Assembly: GCF_000421545.1 (NCBI RefSeq)
Contig: NZ_ATXF01000004.1
Location: 372,001 to 436,000, forward strand
Length of the DNA: 64,000 bases
Direction of reading: 5' to 3'
DNA from: Agromyces italicus DSM 16388
Lineage (GTDB): Bacteria; Actinomycetota; Actinomycetes; Actinomycetales; Microbacteriaceae
Under the pieces are notes generated by a model. That model searched no databases, was not told where the DNA came from, and worked only from the letters and a program-made list of their open reading frames with translations. Both the position numbers and the translations under genes were made by a program. This document shows positions 16,535-25,896 of the stretch, in pieces. Each line of letters starts with the position of its first letter. Position 1 is the stretch's first letter.

Positions 16535-18373
16535 CTATGCCGGTTCAGGCGGCGGTGCTGCAATGTCCTCAGCAGCGACATCGGTCTCGTCTGCTTCCAT
16601 AGGGGGTCTGTTCCTGAGCTGCGCCTCGATGTCAGCACGCCCGGCTCGGAGGTCGGTGGCGTCGGCGCGGTTCGTCCACATGCGAAGCCGGGCGATGATC
16701 GGTGGGGCCGAGCGGAGCAGGATGAGGCCAGTGCCGAATGGGAGTGTGCGGATCGTGTCGGGTGGCATGGTCGCGATGCGACGGACTGAGCGTTGGGCGG
16801 AGCGGGATCCGCGGTCGCCGATGGTGGTGGAGTCGGTGGTGTCGTCGCGGTCGCCGATGAGGGTGGAGAGGTCTTGGAGGTCTTTGGTGTTGGAAGCTCC
16901 TCCGAGCACGATCTTCACGATCGAGGCATCCCAGATCGTGCTCGCCGCGCTGTCGGACCACTTGGTTCGGGCTTGGGCGAGTGATTGCAGCACCGGCATG
17001 GTGGTGATGCCGGTGCCGCCGCCTTCGGCCATGAGGTTGGGCAGTGATGGGAGCGGGGCGAGGTTGCCGATTTCGTCGAGGGCGAGCAGGAGCGGTGGGT
17101 CGAGTCGGGCGCTGGGGTTGCGGGCGGCGATTCTGCGGGCGGTTTCGATGAGGTCTTCGAGGAACGCGGCGACGAGGGATGCGGAGTTGTTCGCGCCTGC
17201 GCTGGTGGCCAGCAGGTAGAGGGTGCCGTTGTTCTGCAGAAACTCCACGGGATGGAATTGCTCGCTGTCGCTGGGGGAGACGGCCTGGAGCACGCGCGGG
17301 TCGGCGAGGGCGGCGAGTGCGAGAGAAACGCCTTGCCAGATCGAGTCGCGGGTGCGTGGGTCAGCTTCGAGCATCGCCTGCAGCGAGTCGCCCCATCCGG
17401 TCGCCGCGTTGGGGTTGGTGGTGAGAATCGCGACGGCATCTGCAGCGGCCGTGGGGTCGAGGGTCCAGCGGAAGAGCTCTGCCGGGGTGCGGCGGTCGAG
17501 CGCGGCGGCGTGCAGAAGAGCCTGGAGGGCGACGCGGGTCTTGGCTTCCCAGAAGCCGCCGCCCTCGACCCCGCCTGCGGCAAGCCCCGTGCCGGCGGCG
17601 AGACCGGTGGCGCGAATCATCGCGGTGAGAGGGTCGTCGCAGCCCCGGATCGGTGACCACCGAAGTCCGGCGGGAACTCCGGGGGCAAGTTGCTGGGGGT
17701 CGAAGACGGCGACAGGCCCATGCTGCTGCCTGGCGCGGAGAGTCGCCGTGAGGTTGTCGGGTCGGGTGGAGGTCGTCACGACGGGGCCGGGCGCGTCGAG
17801 GATCGCGTTGATGACGATGTGTGCCCCCTTGCCCGACCGAGGCGGGCCGATGACGAGGATCGAGTCTTCGATGGAGGCCCACACGTCCACTCCACGGGAG
17901 TTGCCGAGCCGGTAGCCGACGTCGGCTGGTTTCGCATCGGTCAGCGAAGGGCGCAGGTGGCGGCCGCGCTTCATGAGTGCGGTTCGGGATGCTGCGTGGG
18001 CGACGTCGGTCTTGGTGGCGATGCCGGGCAGCCGGTACGGGTCGAGCCGTCGGTGATGGGTCGAAGCACGCAGCATCCGCCAGATCAGAATGACGGTAGC
18101 AACCGCGATCGCGAGCAGCAGCGCGGCGGTGACCCAGTAGGCGACCGGATGCAGACCGGGGGAGCCGAGTGCTGTGCCCGGGTCGCCTGGGTTGAGGATG
18201 ACGGCGAGGCCCGTTTCGGGGCCGCTGATCGGTTGCGGGATGCCGCTGGCCCACGCCGCGGCGCTGCCAGCCGCGCGCAGTACGAGCGCGAGACCAGCGG
18301 CGCTGATCAGGATGCCGATGCCGAGGTTCGTGAGTTCGTCGCCGAGCCCGGTCGAGTTGCGCTGTTGCGTCAT
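16535..18373 (-). CDS. type IV coupling protein (TraD/TraG/VirD4 family)
   Basis: 612 residues, an inner-membrane ATPase that brings the DNA substrate to the conjugation channel. Two N-terminal transmembrane helices (LTNLGIGILISAAGLALVL; VAYWVTAALLLAIAVATVILIW), Walker A VIGPPRSGKGAHIV (about residue 156), Walker B PLLLALDEIGNLAPLPSLP (about 430), and a TraG-type C terminus. ATG 18373 lies four bases after the DprA stop; the frame extends to 18448, but that part overlaps dprA. Last gene of the leftward transfer operon. Confidence 0.92.
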   Translation of the reverse strand: MTQQRNSTGLGDELTNLGIGILISAAGLALVLRAAGSAAAWASGIPQPISGPETGLAVILNPGDPGTALGSPGLHPVAYWVTAALLLAIAVATVILIWRMLRASTHHRRLDPYRLPGIATKTDVAHAASRTALMKRGRHLRPSLTDAKPADVGYRLGNSRGVDVWASIEDSILVIGPPRSGKGAHIVINAILDAPGPVVTTSTRPDNLTATLRARQQHGPVAVFDPQQLAPGVPAGLRWSPIRGCDDPLTAMIRATGLAAGTGLAAGGVEGGGFWEAKTRVALQALLHAAALDRRTPAELFRWTLDPTAAADAVAILTTNPNAATGWGDSLQAMLEADPRTRDSIWQGVSLALAALADPRVLQAVSPSDSEQFHPVEFLQNNGTLYLLATSAGANNSASLVAAFLEDLIETARRIAARNPSARLDPPLLLALDEIGNLAPLPSLPNLMAEGGGTGITTMPVLQSLAQARTKWSDSAASTIWDASIVKIVLGGASNTKDLQDLSTLIGDRDDTTDSTTIGDRGSRSAQRSVRRIATMPPDTIRTLPFGTGLILLRSAPPIIARLRMWTNRADATDLRAGRADIEAQLRNRPPMEADETDVAAEDIAAPPPEPA

Positions 18374-18377
18374 CGGT

Positions 18378-19364
18378 TCAGCGGGCGAGGTCCGTGCTGA
18401 TGCGGATGCCGCGGGCGGGGGAGTAGGCGAAAGGCCGCTCGGCGGCATATCTGACCGCGGGGTCGGTCAGAGCGAGGACGTCATCGGCGCCGACGACGAG
18501 GGTCGCGACGCCGTCTTGGATCAGCCGGTGCGTGCCTGCGCTCGCGGGTGAGGTGAGTGGTCCAGGTGTGGCGGCAACTGGGCGGCCGAGCGCGTGAGCG
18601 AAAGCGGCGACGTTCAAGGCCGACGACCGTTGCCCGGCTTCGACGACGATGGTCGCGCTGCCTAGCGCGGCGACGAGTCGGCCGCGCTGCAGGAACCGCC
18701 ATCTCGTCGGGGCGGCTCCGGGCGGGAGTTCGCTGATGAGGAGGCCGCCGGATTCGGTGACGCGGGTGAAGAGGTCGTCGTGTCCGCTGGGGTAGGGGCG
18801 GTCGAGTCCGCCGGCGAGGACCGCGATCGTGTGGCCGGGCGCGGTGGCGGTCGCGGCGCGGATCGCCGCTGCGTCGATGCCGTAGGCGCCGCCGGTCACG
18901 ATCACCTTCCCGCGGCGGGCCAGGTTGGTGGAGAGGTCCGCGGTGATTCGATCGCCGTACGAGGTGGCGGCTCGCGACCCAACGATCGTGACGCGCTCTG
19001 ACAACTGAGTCGTCAGCCGGGTCGAGTCGCCTTTGAGCCAGAGAGCGAGTGGTGCGCTCGGTCCGAGCTGGCTCAGCTCGGCCGACCAAGCAACGTCGCC
19101 GGGCATGATCATCCGCAGGTCATGCTGCGCCATGCGCGCCTCGATCTCATCGTTCGACGCTGGGTTCAGGCGTGCGGCGAGCCGTCGACGCCACAGCTCG
19201 CCCTCGGCAGGATCGATTCCCGGCGGCAGCGCACTCCTCGACTCGAGCAGCGCGAGCGTCTCGGCGGCGCCGATGCGGATCACGAGGGCGCCGGTGATGA
19301 TGTCGGCTGGTTCCGACACCGTGGCGAGCGTCATCCTCGTTGCTCGTTCGTCGTCTGCGGTCAC
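18378..19364 (-). CDS. dprA: DprA-like DNA-processing protein on the element
   Basis: 328 residues. The Rossmann-like DprA fold shows VTIVGSRAATSYGDRI, VIVTGGAYGIDAAAIRAA, IAVLAGGLDRPYPSGH, GLLISELPPGAAPTRWRFLQRGRLVAAL and VVEAGQRSSALNVAAFA, all family signatures (DprA binds ssDNA and loads RecA). The N-terminal SAM-like part is present; the C-terminal winged helix is short or absent. The GTG start at 19364 overlaps the end of a 21-codon mini-ORF, with GAGGAGG as ribosome site. Between VirB4 and T4CP genes a DprA may handle incoming or transferred single strands. Confidence 0.9.
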   Translation of the reverse strand: MTADDERATRMTLATVSEPADIITGALVIRIGAAETLALLESRSALPPGIDPAEGELWRRRLAARLNPASNDEIEARMAQHDLRMIMPGDVAWSAELSQLGPSAPLALWLKGDSTRLTTQLSERVTIVGSRAATSYGDRITADLSTNLARRGKVIVTGGAYGIDAAAIRAATATAPGHTIAVLAGGLDRPYPSGHDDLFTRVTESGGLLISELPPGAAPTRWRFLQRGRLVAALGSATIVVEAGQRSSALNVAAFAHALGRPVAATPGPLTSPASAGTHRLIQDGVATLVVGADDVLALTDPAVRYAAERPFAYSPARGIRISTDLAR

Positions 19365-19426
19365 GGCGCCTCCTCGGTGTGTTCGACAGGTGCACCCGAA
19401 GAGTCGTTGCCACGCGGCATCCGCAT
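19361..19426 (-). CDS. 21-residue mini-ORF coupling virB4 and dprA
   Basis: ATG overlaps the virB4 stop as TAATG and its TGA overlaps the dprA GTG as GTGA, so the frame exactly bridges the two genes. Sequence MRMPRGNDSSGAPVEHTEEAP. It may be only a translational coupler; no evidence of a functional peptide beyond the exact fit. Confidence 0.35.
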   Translation of the reverse strand: MRMPRGNDSSGAPVEHTEEAP

Positions 19427-20910
19427 TATTGGCCTTCCATCATGCGCGCGGTCGTGTCGAACGCGGCGAGCTCGTCGGGGTGCAGTTGGTGCTGCACGAC
19501 GAAGCTGCGGTCCTTGACCCGCCAGAGCCCTTGCCCGATGCCGAGCGTCGGCAGGAGCTTCTGCTCGGTGCCGGAGAGGCCGAGGGCGGTCGCGGTGGCG
19601 CCGAGTTGGTCGGGCTCCTGCCGGTAGACGATGCGGGTTTCGGCGTTCGCGAGCAGGGACGAGGCGAGGGCGCGCATTGCGGAGCCGGAGTCGCCGACGT
19701 TGTCGAGGTCGGAGAGTTTGTGGAAGATCAGCATGTTCGCGATGCCGAAGTGGCGTGCGAGGCGCCACTGGGCGTCCATGCGGCGCAGGAGTGCCGGGTA
19801 GGCCATCAGCCGCCACGCCTCGTCGTAGATGACCCAGCACTGCCCGCCGGCGGGGTCGGAGAGGGCGGACTCCATCCACGCCGACGAGCAGGTCATCAGC
19901 ACCGAGATCAGGGTCGAGTTCTCGGCAACACGCGACAGATCGAGTGAGACCATCGGCAGCGACGGATCGAACCGCACTGTCGAGGGGCCATCGAACAGGC
20001 CAGCCAGGTCCCCGGCGACGAGGCGCCGAAGAGCGTGCCCGACGAGGCGGCCGTCTTCGGCCAGGCGCCGCTCGCGGTCATCAGTGACGTTGGGGTCGAG
20101 GATGCGGTCGACGACCATCGGCAGAATCGGCACCGCGGCGCTGCGCACAGCATCGCTGAGCGCCAGGTCGATCGCGGTGTGCTCGAGCGGCGAGAGCGTG
20201 CGATCCAAGACGGTCTCGGCCAGGGCGCCGATGAGTTCACGTCGGCGCGCGGCGAGCTGCGCGGCCCATTCGGCATCGGATGCCGCGGACGGCCGGTGTC
20301 CTTCGTCGAGCGGGTTCAGCCGGTTGCGCAGGCCATGGCCGAGGATGATCGCTTTGCCGCCGACGGCTTCGGCGACAGCGGTGTGCTCGCCCTTCGGGTC
20401 GCCGGGCACGTACACGCGCCGTCCGAACGGCAGCGACCGCGTGTAGAGCGACTTCGCGAGTGACGACTTGCCGGACCCGACGATGCCGGCGAGCACGACG
20501 TTCGGGGCGGTGATCATGCCCTGCTGGTAGAGCACCCACGGGTCGTAGACGAAGGATCCGCCTGAGTAGAGGTCCTGGCCCACGAATACGCCCGCCGAGC
20601 CGAGGCCAGCTTCGGCGAGGAACGGGTAGTGGCCCGCGAGCGTTGCCGAGGTGTCTTGGTGCTTCGGCAGTTTCAGTCGGCCCGGCGTGCGGAGCGTGGC
20701 GGGGCCAGGCTCGCCGGAGGCCGGGAGGTAGGACGCTGATCGGGTTTCAGTGCGCTCGGCCTCGAAGCGGGCGCGGCGTTCAGCCGAAGAAGCTTTCCGT
20801 GTATCCCGCTCGATCGCAGCCGCGGTGTGCCGCCTGGCGCGCCGGTCCCGGCGTGGCTCATCGCGGGGGCTGACCAGTGGCGCGGTGTGCAGCCGCTCGT
20901 CGATGCTCAC
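19426..20910 (-). CDS. VirB4-like conjugation ATPase
   Basis: 494 residues, cytosolic ATPase powering the type IV secretion channel. Walker A VLAGIVGSGKSSLAKS (about residue 150), then YVPGDPKGEH; Walker B QCWVIYDEAWRLM (about 366); the FGIANMLIFHKLSDL and TRIVYRQEP motifs of the VirB4/TraC C-terminal domain follow. The first 110 residues are basic and variable; the long N-terminal domain of classical VirB4 is missing, as in actinobacterial elements, where an SCO6880-like protein supplies part of the function. The GTG start overlaps the preceding stop. A 78-base relic of this gene's P-loop region occurs at 54.2 kb. Confidence 0.92.
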   Translation of the reverse strand: MSIDERLHTAPLVSPRDEPRRDRRARRHTAAAIERDTRKASSAERRARFEAERTETRSASYLPASGEPGPATLRTPGRLKLPKHQDTSATLAGHYPFLAEAGLGSAGVFVGQDLYSGGSFVYDPWVLYQQGMITAPNVVLAGIVGSGKSSLAKSLYTRSLPFGRRVYVPGDPKGEHTAVAEAVGGKAIILGHGLRNRLNPLDEGHRPSAASDAEWAAQLAARRRELIGALAETVLDRTLSPLEHTAIDLALSDAVRSAAVPILPMVVDRILDPNVTDDRERRLAEDGRLVGHALRRLVAGDLAGLFDGPSTVRFDPSLPMVSLDLSRVAENSTLISVLMTCSSAWMESALSDPAGGQCWVIYDEAWRLMAYPALLRRMDAQWRLARHFGIANMLIFHKLSDLDNVGDSGSAMRALASSLLANAETRIVYRQEPDQLGATATALGLSGTEQKLLPTLGIGQGLWRVKDRSFVVQHQLHPDELAAFDTTARMMEGQ

Positions 20911-21365
20911 AACGCCACGGCGCGATTCAGGCGGGAAGGCGGCGCGGCCGACGCCGGGTTCGGCGGCCAGTCGTCCGCGAAGGCTCGCGGTGATCGTCCG
21001 GCGAAGGCGAGCGCCCTGGACGCCGATGGGACGCGTTCTGGTTCGGCCTTGTCTTCGTAGCGGCGCAGCAGCGACACGTAGCCGAACGTGTCGCTGTAGG
21101 TCAGCGCGTACGGCGACCCGAACGGTTCGATCGTGTGATCGGTGCTGCCAGTGGGCACCGCGTCGTACACGTACCCGTCTGCGAGCGCAGTCTCGATGGT
21201 TGCATCGCCGTGGTCATACTCCCGCAGACGATAGATCGCGGCGATCGGGCCCTCACGCTCGATCGTGGCGAGGAGTTCTTCGGCTTCCTCGCCCTGCAGG
21301 AAGACGACGCTGATCCACCGCGTCGACGGCTCATCGCGTTCAAAGACGTACATGCTCGGCTCCAA
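20907..21365 (-). CDS. hypothetical protein coupled to virB4
   Basis: 152 residues (148 if the ATG at 21353 is used). The N-terminal half is an alpha/beta fold (WISVVFLQGEEAEELLATIEREGPIAAIYRLREYDHGD); Tyr-rich DGYVYDAVP and PYALTYSDTFGYVSLLRRYE follow, then a Pro/Ala tail. No family recognised. Its stop overlaps the virB4 GTG, so the pair is co-translated. It is the first transfer gene downstream of the inserted TerY-type cassette. Confidence 0.7.
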   Translation of the reverse strand: MEPSMYVFERDEPSTRWISVVFLQGEEAEELLATIEREGPIAAIYRLREYDHGDATIETALADGYVYDAVPTGSTDHTIEPFGSPYALTYSDTFGYVSLLRRYEDKAEPERVPSASRALAFAGRSPRAFADDWPPNPASAAPPSRLNRAVAL

Positions 21366-21491
21366 TCAGGATGCTTCACATGGAAGGTGTGCGCTTTGGT
21401 TCAAGTGAGAGCCTCAACCTGGAAGGTCAAATTGTGAAGGCCGCGATTGCTTCGCATAGGGCACGCTCAGAGATCTAGCACGATCTTGGCG

Positions 21492-22241
21492 TCAAGGTCG
21501 TCGGCCGAGAATCCCAATTGCGCAGTCGTCCTTGGTCGCCAGTCGAAGTTTCGTGTCGACCAGGCGCCGAAGGTGCTTCTTGTACGAGGGATTTTGAACT
21601 TGTCGCGTTGGTGCGTTCCTGACCACGTCGATGAGTTTTGCGCAAGCCGGTGCTAGCGTCTTGGCGCGAAAGTCATACAGGCTCGCGCTGGCACCGTCGC
21701 TCATGAGGACGAACCCGGCTACTCCTTCCATCGATCCACGGAATAGCCGTATCGATGTCGCTGCATCGGGTGACGTCACGAACGTAGTCTGATTTGCAAA
21801 CTCGGCATTGTCGGGCGCCGATACCACGAGCAGTTTGCCGTTCCTCACGTACCCGATAACCCCGTCGCCGATATGCGCAACGATGAACTTGTCGTTGGTA
21901 GCGGCGACTGCGAGGAACGTGGAAGCGAGATCGACGCGAGTGCAACCGTTTCGCTCCGCAACCTCGTCAAGGCGGTCGTGTAGGCGCTCAAGGATGTTGC
22001 GACGCGCTTGTTCGGCGTCTTCCGCGGTCACGAACGGCGCGAATCCCTCCACAAGAAGGGCGCACCCCTCGTCCACTACTGCTTGCGCACCGAGCTCTGA
22101 CTGTGCCGCAGAGCCGGCGCCGTCGGCGAGGCACAGAGCTTGGACACCGCCGCGAGATACGTGCCCTGTTCGGTCTTGCCCGCGGGTGCCGTCCTGTTCG
22201 TGCCCGCGCCCCCGCACTTGATAGTGGAATTCGTTGAACAT
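21492..22241 (-). CDS. PP2C-family protein phosphatase, TerY-P triad
   Basis: 249 residues, metal-dependent Ser/Thr phosphatase fold. Metal-binding and family motifs: ALCLADGAGSAAQSELGA (about residue 36), FIVAHIGDGVIGYV (about 118), FVLMSDGAS (about 175) and KDDCAIGIL near the end. Its ATG follows the TAG of the VWA gene directly (TAGATG). In TerY-P triads the phosphatase opposes the kinase and the VWA protein is the likely substrate or scaffold. Last gene of the cassette; 126 bases with no gene separate it from the transfer operon. Confidence 0.88.
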   Translation of the reverse strand: MFNEFHYQVRGRGHEQDGTRGQDRTGHVSRGGVQALCLADGAGSAAQSELGAQAVVDEGCALLVEGFAPFVTAEDAEQARRNILERLHDRLDEVAERNGCTRVDLASTFLAVAATNDKFIVAHIGDGVIGYVRNGKLLVVSAPDNAEFANQTTFVTSPDAATSIRLFRGSMEGVAGFVLMSDGASASLYDFRAKTLAPACAKLIDVVRNAPTRQVQNPSYKKHLRRLVDTKLRLATKDDCAIGILGRRP

Positions 22242-22922
22242 CTACAGTTCTGCCCAGCCTGCCAACCCCTCGAGGTCAAGCTTGACCGCGTCGCCCGGAG
22301 TGGACCGGGACACGCGCGAGACTGACTTCGAGAGCCACTCGAAGAACTCTTTGAAGCTCATTCCCCGAAGTCGAAGCGGGGGCCGGTTCGGGCTGAACCG
22401 CTCGAGCACGCTCATGTCAGCGTCTGAACCGATACCGATCGGGAAGACGGTGAGCTTCTTCTGAGCGACGAGGTCAGTCACACGCCCTATGGCGCGCTCC
22501 AGCTCAGCGGAACTCCCGTTGGGCTGACCATCGGTCATGAGGACGAGCCATGGCTGGTAGTAGAGCACGCCGGCGTTCGAGTAGGTGGACTTACGCTTCT
22601 CCAGCGTGTCCAGTGCCAGGTTCACACCTTCGCCGAGGGCGGTCCCGCCCGTCGCATTGATCGCATCGATTCGATCAAGTCGCTCGATGCTCGCGAAGTC
22701 CTGGATGAGGCTCGCGGCGGAGTTGAACTCTACGATGCTCACCTCAGCGGCATCGTGCGCGTCGTCGTCCTCGTCGATGGCGTTGTAGAAGAGGTTGACT
22801 CCCTCCACGAGTTCGCGGATCTTCTCGCCCATCATCGACCCGCTCGTGTCCAGGCAGAGGGTTACGGGGACGCGAGGGGTCGGGTTCTCGACGAGGTCGT
22901 CGGCGCCGATGTTGAGTGCCAT
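22242..22922 (-). CDS. TerY-like VWA-domain protein
   Basis: 226 residues, almost entirely a von Willebrand A domain. Complete MIDAS: CLDTSGSMMGEKI (about residues 22-34), the Thr in NATGGTALGEG, and the LMTDGQPNGSS Asp (about 128). TerY-type VWA proteins pair with a PP2C phosphatase and a kinase in the TerY-P module, where phosphorylation is thought to switch complex assembly. It lies 39 bases after the kinase gene and is fused by TAGATG to the phosphatase gene. Confidence 0.9.
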   Translation of the reverse strand: MALNIGADDLVENPTPRVPVTLCLDTSGSMMGEKIRELVEGVNLFYNAIDEDDDAHDAAEVSIVEFNSAASLIQDFASIERLDRIDAINATGGTALGEGVNLALDTLEKRKSTYSNAGVLYYQPWLVLMTDGQPNGSSAELERAIGRVTDLVAQKKLTVFPIGIGSDADMSVLERFSPNRPPLRLRGMSFKEFFEWLSKSVSRVSRSTPGDAVKLDLEGLAGWAEL

Positions 22923-22961
22923 TGGTGGCCCTTTCTGTTGATTCTGGAGTGCTGGTGGCGG

Positions 22962-25895
22962 TCAGGAGCTCAGCCATCCGACGAAGCGCTCCCAGAGGCT
23001 CTTCGCCGGAGGAGCGGGCGCTGCCTTGGGCGGAGCGGTTCGCTGCTTGGGTGGGGTCGCGGTTGATGCCGTTCGACGAGGCGGTGCTGAAGCTGCAGGC
23101 CTCGGCGGGCAGGCACGCTTCGTGGCTGTCAGATGCGACTTGGGGATGTCGAGGCCCTTGGATGTGAACCATCGTTCGTGATCGAAGGTGATGAAGGGCT
23201 GGCGGCAGTCGACGCACAGCTTGGTCGAGTCCAGCTCGGCGGATTTCTTCACGCATGTCGCGCAACGCCCGTATGAGAGATCGGCCTTTGCGGTCGGAGT
23301 TCCGCAGTCCTTGCATCGGATGAGCTGACAGTTCGAGCAACGGCCGTCCACCATGTACCGCGTGGGAGTCTCTTTGCCGCAGTTGGCGCACGCTGCATTG
23401 TTGCGCTTGCGATTGCACTCCCAGCATCGCCCGTCTTTGAGAGTGTCGGGATGCTTGGGCTTGCCGCAATCCGCGCACCTCGATTTGTTCTGGTTGCAGT
23501 CGTAGCAGAGGGACGGCTCGAAGTATGACCCGCTGTCTTCGTTCCACAGCCCGACGATTGCATTCGCGCGACCGCACTGGGGGCAGTCGTGGATGGGTGT
23601 GTCAGGGCGGAAAGCGCGGAATCGGAACGGGTAGACGTCATCTGACATCGGGTCGAAGTCGTCAGCACTGCCAAATACCGCTCTGTACTCGCGGAAGGCG
23701 TCGAGCCATTCGTTCGCGGTTGGGCGGCGGGTGGATCGCGTGCCGTTGCGGTGGAAAGTGTTCCAGAAGAGACGCTTGACCTTGAAGGGGAGGTGGCTCC
23801 ACATGAACTTCCAGTTGCCCTCGGGCTGATCTCTGTCGGATGGCCCTTTGAACTGGAAAGCGAACTTGCCTTCAGCGATCAGCGCTGCGAAGTCGCTACC
23901 GTCCGCACCTGCGCGCGCATATGGGAATTGTCCCGTGATCAGGATCATGAAGAGCATGGTTGCGACTGCGAACCGTTCCTCTTCGACGGTGCGAAGCGCG
24001 TCGGCGTACTCGCCGTTGATCGTGGCCGCCGTGAACATCGGGGTTCCGACTGGGCACGGGTAGCCCTCGATCTGCCAGGAGTCCGCGTCGATGATCCAGA
24101 CGTTCTTGTGTTCGTCGACCATGACGTTCTTCGGGTTGATGTCCCCGAGAAGAATGTTCAGAGAGTGAAGGTATGCGACCTTTTCGAGGAACGAGATACA
24201 GACGTCGACCAGATCGGCCTTCGTCCAGTTCGGGTAGACCCTCTTGAATCGCGCGGGTCGCATGATCGTGGCCTGGAGCTCTTTGCCGGACGCTCGCGGC
24301 ATTGTGTATCCGACGAACTCGCCCTCACTGTTGAGGATCATGCTCGTCGGGAACGCGATGCCCTGTGACTCGAGCACGTGCGAGAGTAGGAGGCCAATCT
24401 TCGACTTGCGGTGCTCAGTTCGGTGATCCTTGTCGAAGATCTTGACTACCTGACTGTAGTCGCCCTCGACGGCGAACACGGACCCCTCGCCACCCACTCC
24501 GAGCATCTCACCGAGCATGACCGCCCGCTTGGTTTGGGGGGTTTCTCCCGTAACTCCGTCGCCCGTCTTGGGGATGGAGGTGGGTGCGAGGAGTCGATCG
24601 GTTGGCTTGAGCGCGGTCACACGGCGGAATGCCGAGGGCGTTGAGGGGCCAGCTGGCGTCGAAGGCAGGCGGATGCTCCGGCGGTCGGTGTGCCTCGCGT
24701 CGATCTCGTTGACCGCGAATGTACGCTTGAACGCGTCGAGCAGGGGCGCAAGCATCTCGACTTCCGCGTGATCCTTGGGCTTGCCGAGCCCCTCCTCGAT
24801 GTGCCGCGTCATTCGGGCGAGCTTTCTGCAGGCACGTTCGTAAAGGGCTTGGTCGGGGTCCACGGCGAGGCGACCGTCTGCACACACGGTTCCTGCGACG
24901 AGGTGGCGCTGCGAGGCTGCGCCCAGCAGGCGGATTCGCATGCGCAGGGTGATGTCGTTCGTAAGCAAGCACATGTCGTACCTGCCCCCGAAATGCGTGA
25001 ACAGGTCGACGAAAAGATCGTCAGCGTACGGGTTCGAGCCGTCACCGAGGTCCTTGCGGATGAACCCGGCGGCAGCACCCGACTCCAGTGCTGTGAGCCA
25101 TTGCCCGGCGCGATGTACAGCTGCTGCGCGCTCTTCCGTGAACTCGGACGTATCCAGGCCGCTCTGCTTGGCAAGCTCGTCGATGACTTTAGACGGGACC
25201 ACGATCCCGTTGTGGTTCCGAAGCGCGATGTCCATGCACCGTCCGAAGAGCTTCTTCAGGCCTCCAGCGCGATCGGGATCGGTGTCCATGAAGACGTTCG
25301 TATCGATGAAGAGTCGATGGTCGGTCGATATGAACTCTTCTGGTGCGAAAACTGCCGATTCTGACCTCTCCGCGCTCACCTGCCGCGGTCCCATTACCGA
25401 GCTCGGCGGCTGGACGGCTACATACGGGGCTAGAGTAGGTGTTGCGCGAGGTGCGAGTGGGGCGCTGGTTCGCGGGCTGAGCGAAGTACTCCTATCGATC
25501 TCCAGTGCTGCACGCAGTCTTCGGGCTACTGCGGGCTCGATGCTCGATGATGGGCCTTTCACGTACTCGCCCATCTCTTTGAGCTTGGAGAGTACGACCT
25601 TCGAGTCGATTCCGACTTCGGATGCGATCTCGTGCACGCGCGGCTTGCTTGTCCGAGTGCGGATCCCGATCGCCGGTGCGATCGGTGCGATCGGTTCGAT
25701 CGGTGCGACCGACGGCGTTGGCGATGCGCTCCGGTCGGCTTCCAGTGCTGCACGCAGTCTTCGGGCTACTGCGGGCTCGATGCTCGATGATGGGCCCTTC
25801 ACGTACTCGCCCATCTCTTTGAGCTTGGAGAGTGCGATCTTCGAGTCGATTCCGACTTCGGATGCGATCTCGTGCACACGTGGTTTGGCGGCCAC
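22962..25895 (-). CDS. IF2N-IF2N-PIN-kinase-zinc ribbon fusion protein
   Basis: 977 residues; GTG start at 25895, one base after the upstream stop, with GAGAGGAG as ribosome site. Domains in order: two near-identical IF2-N-like helical modules (about 5-52 and 84-131, [33 protein letters not shown]); a Pro/Ser linker; a PIN-type nuclease domain (about 192-335) with acidic residues in [25 protein letters not shown] and [11 protein letters not shown]; a protein kinase domain (about 460-740) with G-loop [11 protein letters not shown], Lys in VVKIF, catalytic [10 protein letters not shown] and DADSW in place of DFG; then about six CxxC pairs forming zinc ribbons (about 790-925) and a Pro-rich tail. 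The kinase type is that of TerY-P triads. Its fusion to a PIN domain and IF2-N modules is unusual. Confidence 0.87.
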   Translation of the reverse strand: MAAKPRVHEIASEVGIDSKIALSKLKEMGEYVKGPSSSIEPAVARRLRAALEADRSASPTPSVAPIEPIAPIAPAIGIRTRTSKPRVHEIASEVGIDSKVVLSKLKEMGEYVKGPSSSIEPAVARRLRAALEIDRSTSLSPRTSAPLAPRATPTLAPYVAVQPPSSVMGPRQVSAERSESAVFAPEEFISTDHRLFIDTNVFMDTDPDRAGGLKKLFGRCMDIALRNHNGIVVPSKVIDELAKQSGLDTSEFTEERAAAVHRAGQWLTALESGAAAGFIRKDLGDGSNPYADDLFVDLFTHFGGRYDMCLLTNDITLRMRIRLLGAASQRHLVAGTVCADGRLAVDPDQALYERACRKLARMTRHIEEGLGKPKDHAEVEMLAPLLDAFKRTFAVNEIDARHTDRRSIRLPSTPAGPSTPSAFRRVTALKPTDRLLAPTSIPKTGDGVTGETPQTKRAVMLGEMLGVGGEGSVFAVEGDYSQVVKIFDKDHRTEHRKSKIGLLLSHVLESQGIAFPTSMILNSEGEFVGYTMPRASGKELQATIMRPARFKRVYPNWTKADLVDVCISFLEKVAYLHSLNILLGDINPKNVMVDEHKNVWIIDADSWQIEGYPCPVGTPMFTAATINGEYADALRTVEEERFAVATMLFMILITGQFPYARAGADGSDFAALIAEGKFAFQFKGPSDRDQPEGNWKFMWSHLPFKVKRLFWNTFHRNGTRSTRRPTANEWLDAFREYRAVFGSADDFDPMSDDVYPFRFRAFRPDTPIHDCPQCGRANAIVGLWNEDSGSYFEPSLCYDCNQNKSRCADCGKPKHPDTLKDGRCWECNRKRNNAACANCGKETPTRYMVDGRCSNCQLIRCKDCGTPTAKADLSYGRCATCVKKSAELDSTKLCVDCRQPFITFDHERWFTSKGLDIPKSHLTATKRACPPRPAASAPPRRTASTATPPKQRTAPPKAAPAPPAKSLWERFVGWLSS
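25501..25886 (-). repeat. two-copy direct repeat encoding the IF2-N-like modules
   Basis: Bases 25501-25637 and 25741-25877 are the same except for 3 of 137 positions, exactly 240 bases apart, and similarity continues for a few more bases. The conservation is at DNA level, so the duplication is recent or kept by gene conversion. Between them lie short GATCGGTGC-like tandem units that encode an Ala-Pro-Ile linker. Confidence 0.92.
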
Positions 25896-25896
25896 G

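Noticed and set aside
21296..21318. GATCCACC match to the tRNA-Ala 3' end as attachment repeat
   Set aside because: Only eight bases, inside a gene; bases on either side do not match the tRNA. The same applies to GATCCACC near 47512.
25650..25720. Short GATCGGTGC tandem units as a CRISPR or satellite array
   Set aside because: They are in frame inside the kinase gene and encode an Ala-Pro-Ile linker. No CRISPR array was seen anywhere in the window.
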